In this document: in pieces, positions 31,989-40,437 of the stretch
How positions within the stretch are numbered: the stretch's first letter is position 1
Layout of the letters: each line of letters opens with the position of its first letter
Origin: JAWVEV01 sp033856535
GTDB lineage: Bacteria; Actinomycetota; Thermoleophilia; Miltoncostaeales; Miltoncostaeaceae
Direction: 5' to 3'
Length of the DNA: 64,000 nt
Assembly: GCA_033856535.1 (NCBI GenBank)
Contig: JAWVEV010000098.1
Span: 3,528-67,527, forward strand
Position numbers and translations under genes: made by a program
Notes under the pieces: model-generated
Database searches by the model: none
What the model was told of the DNA's origin: nothing
The model's input: only the letters and a program-made list of their open reading frames with translations

Positions 31989-32428
31989 CGGCGGAGCAGC
32001 AGCACCAGGCTCACCGCCAGCAGCCCGATCGCCACGATCCGCTCGGTCGTGAGCGCGATCGACGGCAGGCCGAACCAGCCGAACCGGTCGATCAGCGCGG
32101 CCAGGAGGACCTGCCCGACGATCACCGACACGAAGGTGGCCGTGACGCCCAGTCGCGGCGAGGCGACGAGGGTCGCGAAGACGAAGACCGCCCCGCAGAG
32201 ACCGCCCAGGTAGGCCCACCACGGGCCGCCGCCGAGCTCGGTGAGCCGTCCCGCGTCGCCCGCCACCACCAGGGCGCCGAACAGCACGACCGTGCCGATC
32301 AGGAACGACACGAACGCGCTGCCGACCGGCGAGCCGAGGATCACGCGCAGCCGCGCGTTGATCGGCGCCTGGGCGGCGATGAGCGCGCCGCCGACCAGTG
32401 GCAGGGCGGCGTACAGGATGCGGGTCAC
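31985..32428 (-). CDS. DMT-superfamily transporter, YdcZ family
   Basis: 147 residues with about five membrane segments. ALPLVGGALIAAQAPINARLRVILGSPVGSAFVSFLIGTVVL is the typical YdcZ (DUF606) start, with the conserved QAPINARL and GSA motifs, and LGVTATFVSVIVGQVLLALIDRFG-like sequence follows. Single-domain DMT proteins of this family probably act as dimers; substrates are unknown. The ATG is at 32428. Confidence 0.88.
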   Translation of the reverse strand: MTRILYAALPLVGGALIAAQAPINARLRVILGSPVGSAFVSFLIGTVVLFGALVVAGDAGRLTELGGGPWWAYLGGLCGAVFVFATLVASPRLGVTATFVSVIVGQVLLAALIDRFGWFGLPSIALTTERIVAIGLLAVSLVLLLRR

Positions 32429-32523
32429 GGGGCGGCCTCCGTGTGGGCGGACGGGCGGGCCAGACTAGAACGGCTCGTCGCCGGCAGGACCGGCGCCGGA
32501 ACAGCCCTTACACTGGCGCACCC

Positions 32524-33003
32524 ATGAGCGACCGTCCGCGCACATCGCCGTCCGGAACGCCCAAGCGCCGGCTGCTGCCCGACGAGATGGCGGCCTGGCG
32601 CGGGTTCCTGCGGATCCACGCGGGGCTGATGCGCCAGCTCGACGCCGAGCTCCTCGAGGAGCACGGCCTGCCGCTCTCGCACTACGACGTGCTGCTGCAG
32701 CTCGCCGAGGTCGGCGGCAGCCTGCGCATGTCCGACCTCGCCAACGCCGTGCTGCTCAGCCGCAGCGGGCTCACCCGGCTGGTCGACCAGCTCGAACGTC
32801 AGGGGCTGGTGTCGCGCAAGCGCTCGAGCGCCGACGCGCGCGGGGTCGAGGCCATCCTCACCGAGACCGGGTGGGAGCGGCTGCGCGCCGCCGCCCCCAC
32901 CCACGTGCGCGGCGTCCGGCGCCTCTTCCTCGCGCCGCTGGGCGCCGAGCGGCAGGCCGCCCTGGCCGAGGCCTGGGAGACCCTGGACCGCTCCGGGGGC
33001 TGA
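32524..33003 (+). CDS. MarR-family transcriptional regulator
   Basis: 159 residues. HYDVLLQLAEVGGSLRMSDLANAVLLSRSGLTRLVDQLERQGLVSRKRSSADARGVEAILTETG is the full MarR winged helix with its wing Asp-Arg-Gly. The ATG at 32524 lies 8 nt after TACACT, a probable leaderless promoter. It converges on a hydrolase/dioxygenase pair that resembles the MhqD/MhqO genes controlled by MhqR in Bacillus, so it may sense quinones. No Cys is present in the protein, so a simple Cys switch is unlikely. Confidence 0.9.
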   Translation: MSDRPRTSPSGTPKRRLLPDEMAAWRGFLRIHAGLMRQLDAELLEEHGLPLSHYDVLLQLAEVGGSLRMSDLANAVLLSRSGLTRLVDQLERQGLVSRKRSSADARGVEAILTETGWERLRAAAPTHVRGVRRLFLAPLGAERQAALAEAWETLDRSGG

Positions 33004-33010
33004 CCGGCAC

Positions 33011-33649
33011 TCAGCCGGCCGTCAGCCCCCGGATGAACTCGGCCGTCACGGCGAGGTCCTCGTGCGTGAGCTCGTGTCCGGCGGCGACCATGCTCGCCCG
33101 CACCGCCGCGCCGGCGCCCTCGAGGGTCTCCACCAGCCCGGCCGTGCTCTCCGGCGAGGAGTAGGAGTCGCGCCGGCCGGCCGCGACCAGCACGTCGGTG
33201 CCGGCGAGGTCCGGGAGCGGATCGGGCACGTACGGGAGCATCGCCCGGAGCAGGACCGCCCCGCGCAGGAGCCCCGGCCGGCGGTAGAGCAGGCCCACCG
33301 CGATGTTCGCCCCGTTGGAGTAGCCGAGGGCGACGATCCGCGAGGGATCGCGGCCGTAGGCCTCCGCCGCCGCGAGCACGAAGTCCCCGAGCTCGTCGGC
33401 CCGGAACCGCAGGTCGTCGAGGTCGAGGTTGCCGACGCCGTGCCGCGCGAAGAAGCGCGGGCTCACCCCGCCCTCGAGCACCTTCCCCCGCGGGCTGAGG
33501 AGCGCCGCCTCGGGCGCCAGCTCGCGCCCGAGGCCGATCAGGTCGTGCTCGTCGCTCCCGGTGCCGTGCAGCAGCAGGAGCGTCCACGGGGACGTCCCCG
33601 GCTCGAACCGGTGGACGAAGCCGAGGTCCGTTTGCTCACTCGCCGCCAT
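33011..33649 (-). CDS. Alpha/beta hydrolase (carboxylesterase, MhqD-like)
   Basis: 212 residues from ATG 33649. LLLLHGTGSDEHDLIGLGRELAPEAALLSPRGKV is the start typical of MhqD/phospholipase-type hydrolases. The nucleophile Ser lies in GYSNGAN near 120, Asp in AAGRRDSY and His in AAGHELTHEDL. It probably hydrolyses ring-cleavage products or related esters. It overlaps the dioxygenase gene upstream by 14 nt, so the two are cotranslated. Confidence 0.87.
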   Translation of the reverse strand: MAASEQTDLGFVHRFEPGTSPWTLLLLHGTGSDEHDLIGLGRELAPEAALLSPRGKVLEGGVSPRFFARHGVGNLDLDDLRFRADELGDFVLAAAEAYGRDPSRIVALGYSNGANIAVGLLYRRPGLLRGAVLLRAMLPYVPDPLPDLAGTDVLVAAGRRDSYSSPESTAGLVETLEGAGAAVRASMVAAGHELTHEDLAVTAEFIRGLTAG

Positions 33650-34595
33650 CGTCGCCCTCCCGCGCGCCGGCAAGGGCCGCGCGCCGCCAGCGCCGGTGGT
33701 CCGGCAGGGGGGTCAGGATGTCGCGCAGCTGGTCGCGGAGCGCCTCGAAGTTCGGCGGCAGCGACAGGGCCTCCCCCATCGTCTCGGCGGGCTCGTCGGC
33801 GGTGAAGCCGGGGCCCATCGTGGCGATCTCGAACAGCACGCCGCTCGGCTCGCGGAAGTAGATCGAGCGGAAGTAGAAGCGGTCGATCACGGGTGTCGCC
33901 CAGGCGCCGGCCGCGGCCACGCGGCGCTGCCAGTCCTCCTGCTCCTCCATCCGCGACGCCCACGCGACGTGGTGCACCGTGCCGGCGCCGCTGCGGCCCG
34001 GGACGGTGGCCTTGTCGTAGAGGATGCGCCCGCCGCGGATGTCGCCGCGGGCCTCCCAGTGGCCGTCCCCGACCCGCGCGAAGCCGAGCGTGTCCGCGAG
34101 CAGCTCGGCGCTGGCCTCGGGGTCGCGCGTGAGGGCGCGGACGTGGTCGAAGCCCCGCAGGGCGTATTCGTCGGGGACCTCGGCGGCGCGCGCGATCAGG
34201 GGCCGGTCGGGCGTCTCGACGACCGCCAGGTGGTGCTCCAGCCCCTCCGGATCGGCGAAGACCAGGCCGCCGGCCTCGCGGCGCGTCGCCACGCCCTCGT
34301 CGCCCAGGCGGTCGCTCCAGAAGCCGAGCGCGTCCTCGGAGCCGACCCGCCAGCCGATGCGGTGGATCATCCCGGCGCCGGCGCGCCCCGGCGCCGCGCC
34401 CGGGTACTCGAAGAAGGTCAGGTCCGAGCCCGGGCTGCCCTCCTCGTCGGCGTAGAACAGGTGGTAGACGGACGGGTCGTCCTGGTTCACCGTCTTCTTG
34501 ACCAGCCGCAGGCCGAGCACGCGCGCGTAGAAGTCCACGTTGCGCGGCGCGTCGCCGGTGATGGCGGAGATGTGGTGGATGCCCTCGAGCTTCAT
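33636..34595 (-). CDS. Ring-cleaving dioxygenase (VOC family, MhqO/LinE-like)
   Basis: 319 residues with two VOC modules. Start: LEGIHHISAITGDAPRNVDFYARVLGLRLVKKTVNQDDPSVYHLFYADE. The iron ligands are the His in GIHHI, the His in GTVHHVAWAS and a C-terminal Glu in GVLFEIATMGPGF. This matches MhqO-like hydroquinone dioxygenases. GAGGAG lies upstream of the ATG. An inverted repeat 32-43 nt before the start may be the MarR operator. With the hydrolase it forms a quinone-detoxification pair, by analogy. Confidence 0.88.
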   Translation of the reverse strand: MKLEGIHHISAITGDAPRNVDFYARVLGLRLVKKTVNQDDPSVYHLFYADEEGSPGSDLTFFEYPGAAPGRAGAGMIHRIGWRVGSEDALGFWSDRLGDEGVATRREAGGLVFADPEGLEHHLAVVETPDRPLIARAAEVPDEYALRGFDHVRALTRDPEASAELLADTLGFARVGDGHWEARGDIRGGRILYDKATVPGRSGAGTVHHVAWASRMEEQEDWQRRVAAAGAWATPVIDRFYFRSIYFREPSGVLFEIATMGPGFTADEPAETMGEALSLPPNFEALRDQLRDILTPLPDHRRWRRAALAGAREGDDGGE

Positions 34596-34626
34596 GGCCG
34601 CTCCTCGATCGGGGGCCGTCTGTTAG

Positions 34627-34638
34627 TTGCAGACGCAA
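34627..34638 (-). promoter_or_regulatory. Candidate MarR operator (TTGC-N4-GCAA)
   Basis: TTGCAGACGCAA is a short perfect inverted repeat 32 nt upstream of the dioxygenase ATG, next to AT-richer sequence that may be the promoter (TATCAT, TAACAG on the minus strand). It would suit the MarR regulator encoded at 32524-33003. Short MarR sites are degenerate, so this is tentative. Confidence 0.4.
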
Positions 34639-34687
34639 TGATAGCACCGCCTCGCAACGATCGCTCGGGCTCTCCGCAGGGCGGGCG

Positions 34688-36577
34688 TCAGCGCCGGGCG
34701 CGCACCGTGAACGGCTTGCCCGGCTTGGCGCGCCCGTTCTCGCGTGCCACCACCCGGAACGTGTAGCGGCCGGGAGTCAGCAGCCGCACCGCCAGGCGCG
34801 TCCGGCGGCCGGTCACCCGCCGGGTGAGCACGGTGGCGTAACGGGTGTTGCGGCGCATCTGCAGGCTGACGCGCTCCCGCGCGAGGGCGCGGCTGAAGGT
34901 CACCCGCACCGCGAGCAGCTCCCCCGCCCGCATCCGGGCACGGGCGCGGATGCCGAACCGCAGCGGCGGCCCCGCGGGAGTCGACGCCGGCTGGCGGGAA
35001 TCGGTCTGCTCGGAGCCCGGCGTCGGGCCGGGGTCGGACGGGCGCTTCGGCGGCGGGGGGACGCCCGCCGCCGGCACGACGGCCGCGCTCACCGACGCGC
35101 TGGCGCCGCCGCCGTTGCTGGCCAGGACCCGGCAGGCGATGGACAGGCCGACGTCCGCCGGCGTGGGCGCGTAGGTGGTGCTGGTGGCCCCGGCGATCGG
35201 GGCGCCGTCGCGCAGCCACTGCCAGGTGAGCGAGCTCGCGCCGGCCCAGGCGCCCGGCGAGCACGACAGCACCCCGCCCACGCCGGCGGCACCGGTGACC
35301 TGCGGCGGCGCGACCGCGAGCGGCGGGGTCGCGCCGGCCGGCCCGAGCGCGGTGACCGTGAAGGTCTTCGGCTCGGAGAGCCCGCCGCCGGGCGGCCCGG
35401 TGGAGACCGTGACCTGAGCCGTGCCCGGCCCGGCGACGTCGGCCGCGTCGATCTGGGCGGTGAGCTCGACCGACGAGACGAAGGCGGTCGGCCGGTCGAC
35501 GCCGTTCCAGCGGACGACCGAGCCGGGCTGGAAGCCGGTGCCCCGCACCGTGAGCGAGAAGACGCCGCTTCCGGCGGACGCCGAGTCGGGCGCCAGCGAC
35601 TGCAGCACCGGGATCGGGAGCGGCTGGCGCGGCTGCCAGTCGGGCTGGGTCCCGCCGCCGATCGTGATCTGCACCGGCGCGGACCCATCGGCGCCCATGG
35701 TCCAGATCTCGTCGGTCCCGCTGGCGGCGGAGACGTACGCGAGGCGGCTGCCGTCGGGGGACCAGGCCGGGTCGCGGGCGTCGCCGGTCGCGATCACGGC
35801 GCGGCCGGTGCCGTCGGCGTTCATCACCGTGAGGCCGATCTGCGGGTCCTCGAGGCAGGGGCCCGGGCGGAGATAGCAGACGTGCCCCGGGCCCGGCGAG
35901 GTGACGAAGGCCAGCCGGGTGCCGTCGGGCGACCACGAGGGCGAGCGCGTGTCCTGGTCCGCGCGGAAGGCGTAGTCGATGGCCGCGCCCGACGGCGAGG
36001 TGACGTGGATCTGCATCGCGCCGGTCGCGATGGGCGTCTCGTAGGCGATCCAGTCGCCCTTCGGCGCCCAGTCCGGCGAGGAGGCGTTGCCGAGACCGGG
36101 GATCGGCGTCGCCGTCCCGGCCGGCAGGGTGATCGACGAGAGCGGCCGGCAGGCCGGCGGGACGCACGGCGGCGCCGGCAGCGGGTCGACGTAGACCAGC
36201 CCGCTGCCGCTGGGCGACCAGGCCGGCGCTTCACCGGCCCGGAGCGGCTGGGGGGCGCCGCCGGCGTCGCCGAGCGTGTGGATCACGCGCCCGACGACGG
36301 TGCCGCGGTCGAAGACCAGCGAGCGGCCGTCCGGCGCCCAGCGCGGGGACGCGTCGACCTCGGGGCCGACGGTCAGCGGCCGGGGACTCGTGCCGTCGGG
36401 CGAGGCCGCCCAGATGTCCCCCGCCCGCACGAAGGCGATGTCCCCCTGCACGCCGGGGAACGTCGCGACGGCGCGCGCGGGCAGGCCCAGGCACACGGCG
36501 AGGAGGGCCACGAGGATGGCGGTGAGGGCTCTGACTGCGGGCACGGCGGCACGTCCGGGTCCGGCGGGCAGGGCCAC
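34688..36577 (-). CDS. Secreted TolB-like beta-propeller protein with IPT and Ig-like domains
   Basis: 629 residues. Residues 1-40 are a signal peptide (ALTAILVALLAVCLGLPARA). Residues about 45-320 carry at least five PD40/TolB-type repeats (SPDGT, WAPDGRSLVF, WSPSGSGLVYV, WSPDGTRLAFV, WSPDGSRLAYV). An IPT/TIG domain follows (~335-425: LAPDSASAGSGVFSLTVRGTGF, VVRWNGVDRPTAFVSSVELTAQI), then an Ig-like unit (~440-510), a Pro/Ser linker and a C-terminal beta domain (FGIRARARMRAGELLAVRVTF to the end). The GTG start at 36577 is tentative. It is probably a surface protein; ligand unknown. Confidence 0.85.
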   Translation of the reverse strand: MALPAGPGRAAVPAVRALTAILVALLAVCLGLPARAVATFPGVQGDIAFVRAGDIWAASPDGTSPRPLTVGPEVDASPRWAPDGRSLVFDRGTVVGRVIHTLGDAGGAPQPLRAGEAPAWSPSGSGLVYVDPLPAPPCVPPACRPLSSITLPAGTATPIPGLGNASSPDWAPKGDWIAYETPIATGAMQIHVTSPSGAAIDYAFRADQDTRSPSWSPDGTRLAFVTSPGPGHVCYLRPGPCLEDPQIGLTVMNADGTGRAVIATGDARDPAWSPDGSRLAYVSAASGTDEIWTMGADGSAPVQITIGGGTQPDWQPRQPLPIPVLQSLAPDSASAGSGVFSLTVRGTGFQPGSVVRWNGVDRPTAFVSSVELTAQIDAADVAGPGTAQVTVSTGPPGGGLSEPKTFTVTALGPAGATPPLAVAPPQVTGAAGVGGVLSCSPGAWAGASSLTWQWLRDGAPIAGATSTTYAPTPADVGLSIACRVLASNGGGASASVSAAVVPAAGVPPPPKRPSDPGPTPGSEQTDSRQPASTPAGPPLRFGIRARARMRAGELLAVRVTFSRALARERVSLQMRRNTRYATVLTRRVTGRRTRLAVRLLTPGRYTFRVVARENGRAKPGKPFTVRARR

Positions 36578-36692
36578 CGTACGTTCGCTCCGCGACGCCC
36601 GGCAAGCGCCGGCGGTGGCGGGGGGTACTGAGTAGGAGCTTCCGCAGAGTTGCGGCCCGTGCGGGCGAAATCGGGCCTGCCATCATGCCCCG

Positions 36693-37502
36693 GTGGCCAC
36701 CCTCCCCGGCTTCACCCGGCAGCACCGGGGCGGTTCCGGCTCGCCGCTCGTCGCGCTGCACGGGTTCACCGACACCTGGCGCACCTGGGAGCTCGTGCTC
36801 CCGACGCTCGAGCGCCACCACGACGTGCTCGCCCCCACCCTGCCGGGGCACGCCGGCGGCCCGCCGCTCCCCGAGCCGGTGAGCACGGCCGCCATGGTCG
36901 ACGCCGTCGAGCGGGCGATGGACGCGGCCGGCTTCGCGACCGCGCACCTGGTCGGCAACTCGATGGGCGGCTACATCGCCCTGCATCTGGCGGCGCGCGG
37001 CAGGGCCCGGTCGGTGGTCGCCCTCGCTCCGGCCGGCGGCTGGGCCGAGGGCGATACGTCCGACCGCGAGACGCTGGCCCACTTCACCTCCCTGCGCGAG
37101 CCGCTGCGGGCGGCCGCGGCGAACGCCGACGCGATCGTGGCCACGCCCGGGGGCCGCCGGAGGGCGAGCGAGTTCACCGCGGTCCGCTGGGAGCACATCC
37201 CGCCGGCGCTGCTCGCCCACCAGATGCGCGGCGCCGCGGCCTGCGACGCCGTGGGGCCGATGGTCGAGAACGCACTGCGGGAAGGGTGGGCGCTCGATGC
37301 CGAGCGCGTGACCTGCCCGGTGCGGGTGATCTGGGGCACCGAGGACCGCCTGCTCCCCTGGCCGGGAGCGGCAGCGCGCTACCGGACCGCCTGGCTCCCC
37401 CGGGCGGACTGGGTCGAGTTGGAGGACGTCGGCCACTGCCCCCAGCTCGACGTCCCCCTCGAGACGGCCCACCTCATCCTGGGCGTGACGGCCGGCCGGT
37501 GA
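36693..37502 (+). CDS. Alpha/beta hydrolase (lactonase/esterase type)
   Basis: 269 residues. VALHGFTDTWRTWE (oxyanion hole), nucleophile Ser in GNSMGG near 90, Asp in GTEDRLLPW and His in DVGHCPQLDVP give the full triad. The helical lid is Ala/Arg-rich. The substrate is not evident. GTG 36693 lies 6 nt after CATCAT, so transcription may be leaderless. It converges on the haemoglobin gene with a 7-nt gap. Confidence 0.9.
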   Translation: MATLPGFTRQHRGGSGSPLVALHGFTDTWRTWELVLPTLERHHDVLAPTLPGHAGGPPLPEPVSTAAMVDAVERAMDAAGFATAHLVGNSMGGYIALHLAARGRARSVVALAPAGGWAEGDTSDRETLAHFTSLREPLRAAAANADAIVATPGGRRRASEFTAVRWEHIPPALLAHQMRGAAACDAVGPMVENALREGWALDAERVTCPVRVIWGTEDRLLPWPGAAARYRTAWLPRADWVELEDVGHCPQLDVPLETAHLILGVTAGR

Positions 37503-37509
37503 CCCCGGC

Positions 37510-37872
37510 TCAGGCGGCGCGCGCGGCCACGATGTCCGCCTTCAGCGGCATCAGCCGCGCCCCGATCGCGCCGATCGTGAGCTCGGGCACGCCGAGCCCC
37601 TCCAGGGTCGCGACAAGGTGGCTCACGACCCGGTCGAACGCGTCGGGGGTGACCGCCAGCCGCGCGTGGGCGTCGCGCATGGAGCGGCCGGCATACATCT
37701 CAGGCCCGCCGAGGGCCGCGGCGATGAAGCTGCGCTGGTGGGTCTTGAGGCGCCCGGTGTCGACCCCCTCGAAGTACGGGGCGAGCGTCGCGTCTCCGAG
37801 CACCCGCTCGTAGAAGTCGTCCACCGCGGCCGCCACCGCCGCCGCCCCGCCGATCTCGTCGTAGATGGCCAT
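37510..37872 (-). CDS. glbN: Group 1 truncated haemoglobin (TrHbN-like)
   Basis: 120 residues. IYDEIGGAAAVAAAVDDFYERVLGDATLAPYFEGVD is the group I start with the FYERVL B-helix. The proximal His is in RDAHARL, and Gly motifs flank it. It binds haem and O2 or NO, commonly protecting against nitric oxide. ATG 37872 is used because the upstream in-frame extension lacks family features, and GGGGAGG lies upstream. Confidence 0.92.
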   Translation of the reverse strand: MAIYDEIGGAAAVAAAVDDFYERVLGDATLAPYFEGVDTGRLKTHQRSFIAAALGGPEMYAGRSMRDAHARLAVTPDAFDRVVSHLVATLEGLGVPELTIGAIGARLMPLKADIVAARAA

Positions 37873-37965
37873 CGCGCCTCCCCGTCGAGGTGGGTGACGC
37901 GCCGGACCGGCTCCGGCGCAGCTCGACCGTAGATCCCGACCCATCGCGGATGGCATGTCCCAGCC

Positions 37966-38829
37966 CTACGAGATCGGGCCTTCGCGTTTGTGATCCGCGC
38001 GCGCGAACGCGGCGGCGTACACCAGATAGGCGTAGGGATCCTCGATCGTCCAGACCCAGGGCGCGGACCGGCGGAGCGACGCCGGCGCGAGGTCGGGCAG
38101 CGCGGCCATGTCGGCCAGGACGTCGCGCGGGCGGGTGCCGGCGAAGTAGTCGCCGACGGCGCAGCACTCGGCGAGCACGGCGCCGGGCCGGCGGGCCTCC
38201 GGGCCGCAGAGGGCCCCCGTCTGGGCGCTCGACACCAGGTCGGTGACGAGGATCGCGCGCGCGCCCGGCGCGAGGAGCCGCCGCATCAGCGTCAGATGAC
38301 GCCGGCGCACGCAGCCGGCCGCGCCCCCCGGCGCCGGGTCGCTCGCGATCAGCTGGGTGAGGAGCGTCGCCGAGAGCACGACGGAGGCCGCCCGCCCGGC
38401 GTCCCCGAGGACCCGCCGGGCGGTCGCGCCGTCGGCGACGCCCAGGTCGAGCGCGTGCCGGCTCAGCCGCGCCCGCGCCCCCCGCCCCAGCGGGCGCGCC
38501 GCCCGCGCCATGGCCGCGGCGTCGATGTCGACCAGCGTCACGGCCGCGAAGGCCTCCGACAACTCGGTCAGGTCGACGTCGTTGCAGTTGCCGGCGCCCA
38601 GGATCACCAGATGCTCCCGGCCAGCGGCGGCCGCGGCCGCGCGGAGCAGGCCCATCACGCGCTCCCGGTGGGGCCGGTACGCCTCCCCGAGGCCGGCGGT
38701 CAGGGCGTTCAGGGTCGCGTTCAGCTCGATCTCGGCGTGGAGCGCGGCCCGTCCGCGGCCGCGCCGCAGGAGCCGGGCCCCGCCGAGGGCCGGCCGGGCC
38801 CGGGGGCCGAGCCGGACCGTGGCCACCAT
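37966..38829 (-). CDS. Class I methyltransferase-fold protein, unknown
   Basis: 287 residues. The nucleotide motif LVILGAGNCNDVDLTELSEAF, followed by LVDIDAAAMARA and VVLSATLLTQLI, indicates a Rossmann-like SAM-binding fold. The GAGNCNDVDL form recalls an uncharacterised methyltransferase group. The C-terminal WVWTIEDPYAYLVYAAAFARA is well conserved-looking. The ATG shares one base with the stop of the secreted gene upstream (TGATG), so it belongs to the operon opposite the sigma factor. The substrate is unknown. Confidence 0.75.
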   Translation of the reverse strand: MVATVRLGPRARPALGGARLLRRGRGRAALHAEIELNATLNALTAGLGEAYRPHRERVMGLLRAAAAAAGREHLVILGAGNCNDVDLTELSEAFAAVTLVDIDAAAMARAARPLGRGARARLSRHALDLGVADGATARRVLGDAGRAASVVLSATLLTQLIASDPAPGGAAGCVRRRHLTLMRRLLAPGARAILVTDLVSSAQTGALCGPEARRPGAVLAECCAVGDYFAGTRPRDVLADMAALPDLAPASLRRSAPWVWTIEDPYAYLVYAAAFARADHKREGPIS

Positions 38830-39203
38830 CAGCCCATCTCGACGGCGTAGGAGGACGGATTCCCGGTGCCGAGGTTGTCGACCTGCGCGCGGATGGTCCC
38901 CGTCAGTTGGAGCACCTTCACGTGGACGCTGGTGTCCGAGTACTGCCATGCGCCCCAGGTCGCCCCGTCCGAGGCGCGGCGCAGCTGGAACCGGTAGGGC
39001 ACGCCCGAGCTCCCGAGCGCGCGGACCTGCTCGTAGCCGGGGTTGGTGTAGCTCAGGCAGGTGACGTAGCCGACGGACGCGTTGACCGAGCAGGTCACGC
39101 TCGAGGCCGCCAGCGCCTGCACGGCGGCGCCGGCCGTGCCGGCGACGACGGCCACGATCGCGAGGCGGGTCGCGTACCGGCGCCGGGAATTCTGGATGCT
39201 CAT
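38829..39203 (-). CDS. Small secreted hypothetical protein
   Basis: 124 residues starting at ATG 39203, with GGAG 6 nt upstream (another ATG at 39218 has none). A signal peptide (RYATRLAIVAVVAGTAGAAVQALAAS) precedes a ~90-residue beta-rich mature domain. That domain has two Cys (VTCSVNASVGYVTCLSY) and Trp-rich GATWGAWQYSDTSVHVKVLQLTG. No family is recognised. It overlaps the upstream gene by 4 nt (ATGA), so it is cotranslated with the paralogue of the anti-sigma outer domain. Confidence 0.72.
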   Translation of the reverse strand: MSIQNSRRRYATRLAIVAVVAGTAGAAVQALAASSVTCSVNASVGYVTCLSYTNPGYEQVRALGSSGVPYRFQLRRASDGATWGAWQYSDTSVHVKVLQLTGTIRAQVDNLGTGNPSSYAVEMG

Positions 39204-39808
39204 GGGCGCTCCGGACATGGTGGGTGGTTGGCGGGGGTCGCCTGCGCGACCTGACAGGGAACGAGGCGCGGCGCGTCGACGCGCAGGCCGTCGGCGACGC
39301 GCGGCGGGACGCCGTGCAGCGCGGCCATCGCGTCGCGCACGCGCCCGGGGGGCCAGCCGTCGGGCACGGCGACGCTCGGCGCGCGGATGCGGCGGTCCCG
39401 GTCGTAGCCCCACGGCGCGGTGAGCGAGAGCCGGAGGCCCCTCCCAGCGCCGGCCGGTCGCACCAGGATGACCTCGGAGGGCAGGGGCGGCTGGATGACG
39501 GCGCCGGCGGGGACCTCGCCGCGCCCGAGGGCGGCGAGCAGGACGGCCTCGAGCGCGTCGCGGTACCCCACCCCGGCGGGGAACCGGACCGAGCCGCGCG
39601 GGTCGGCCTCGTCGATCGTCGGCGTCCCCTCGGGCATGAGCCACGGCACGCCGGCGAGCGGGGAGCCGACCGGCGGGCCGGGCGGCGGGGCCGCCGGCCC
39701 GTCCGGCCCGCCGTCGACGGCCTCACCCGCCGCGACGCCACACACCAGTGCCCCCACCGCCACCAGCCCCACCACCCCGTTCCGCCGCCAGGACGAGCCC
39801 GGTCCCAT
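39200..39808 (-). CDS. Membrane-anchored protein homologous to the anti-sigma outer domain
   Basis: 202 residues. One N-terminal hydrophobic segment (VVGLVAVGALVCGVAAGEAV), a Pro linker, then a ~150-residue outer domain. By eye this domain aligns along its length with residues ~80-248 of the anti-sigma-like protein at 40430: PWLMPEGTPTIDE versus PWLFQPSGAPRIDE, RFPAGVGYRDA versus AFPAGTSYGEA, AGRGLRLSLTAPWGYD versus AGRGIRIDLRAPWGYD, RLVPCQV versus RLAACQV. It lacks the cytosolic anti-sigma part. GGGAGG precedes the ATG at 39808. It is divergent from the sigma gene. Confidence 0.8.
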   Translation of the reverse strand: MGPGSSWRRNGVVGLVAVGALVCGVAAGEAVDGGPDGPAAPPPGPPVGSPLAGVPWLMPEGTPTIDEADPRGSVRFPAGVGYRDALEAVLLAALGRGEVPAGAVIQPPLPSEVILVRPAGAGRGLRLSLTAPWGYDRDRRIRAPSVAVPDGWPPGRVRDAMAALHGVPPRVADGLRVDAPRLVPCQVAQATPANHPPCPERP

Positions 39809-39867
39809 GCCGCCTCCCTCGGTCTGTGACCTGACGTACCGGCGGAGGCGGCCGATTTGTCCCGGTG

Positions 39868-39881
39868 CCGAGAAATCTCGG
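39868..39881. promoter_or_regulatory. Inverted repeat in the ECF sigma divergent promoter region
   Basis: CCGAGA-AA-TCTCGG, a perfect 6-bp inverted repeat, lies centrally in the 104-bp region between the divergent operon (start 39808) and the sigma gene (start 39913). It could be an operator for both, or a short hairpin. No clear GGAAC/CGTC ECF promoter is visible on either strand. Confidence 0.4.
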
Positions 39882-39912
39882 AATCCTTTGGACTTCGTGC
39901 GACATTTGCGCC

Positions 39913-40437
39913 GTGCTGAGCTCAAACGACGGGCAGCTGGCCCGGGCCGCGCGTTCCGGGTCCGCGCGCGCGGCCGACGAGCTCGCCCGGCGGCACGCCC
40001 CGACGGCCTGGAAGGTCGCCTACCGCCTCACCGGCTCGCGGGACCTGGCCGACGAGGTCTCCCAGGAGGCCTTCGGCCGCGCGTTCCGCGGCCTCGGGGG
40101 CTTCGACGTGCGCCGGCCGTTCGGGCCCTGGCTGAACGCGATCATCGTCAACTGCGCGCGCGACGCGCTGTCACGCCAGAGGTTCACCGTGGACGTCGAC
40201 ATCAACCTGCTGCCGGCGCCGGACGCCGGCCGCGAGACCGCGCTCGACCTGAGCCGGGCGCTCGCGGCGCTCTCGCCCGAGCGTCAGACGATCGTGGTGA
40301 GCCACCTCGCCGGATACAGCGTGAAGCAGATCGCCGAGTCCCTCGACGTGCCCATGGGGACCGCCCAGTCGCGGCTCGCCCGCGCGCTCGCCGAGCTTCG
40401 GAGCACCCTGCAGACGGAGGACGTGGACCATGTCTGA
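39913..40437 (+). CDS. ECF-family RNA polymerase sigma factor
   Basis: 174 residues. Region 2 reads LARRHAPTAWKVAYRLTGSRDLADEVSQEAFGRAFRGLGGF, and region 4 reads LAALSPERQTIVVSHLAGYSVKQIAESLDVPMGTAQSRLARALAELR. GTG 39913 is preferred because an upstream in-frame extension to GTG 39865 would be Cys/Trp-rich and overlap the inverted repeat. The 3' end overlaps the anti-sigma gene by 8 nt, the usual pairing. Target promoters are unknown. Confidence 0.92.
   Translation: MLSSNDGQLARAARSGSARAADELARRHAPTAWKVAYRLTGSRDLADEVSQEAFGRAFRGLGGFDVRRPFGPWLNAIIVNCARDALSRQRFTVDVDINLLPAPDAGRETALDLSRALAALSPERQTIVVSHLAGYSVKQIAESLDVPMGTAQSRLARALAELRSTLQTEDVDHV

Noticed and set aside
36580..36595. GCGAACGTACGGT resembling a LexA half site
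   Set aside because: The second half GTTCG is missing, so it does not fit CGAAC-N4-GTTCG.
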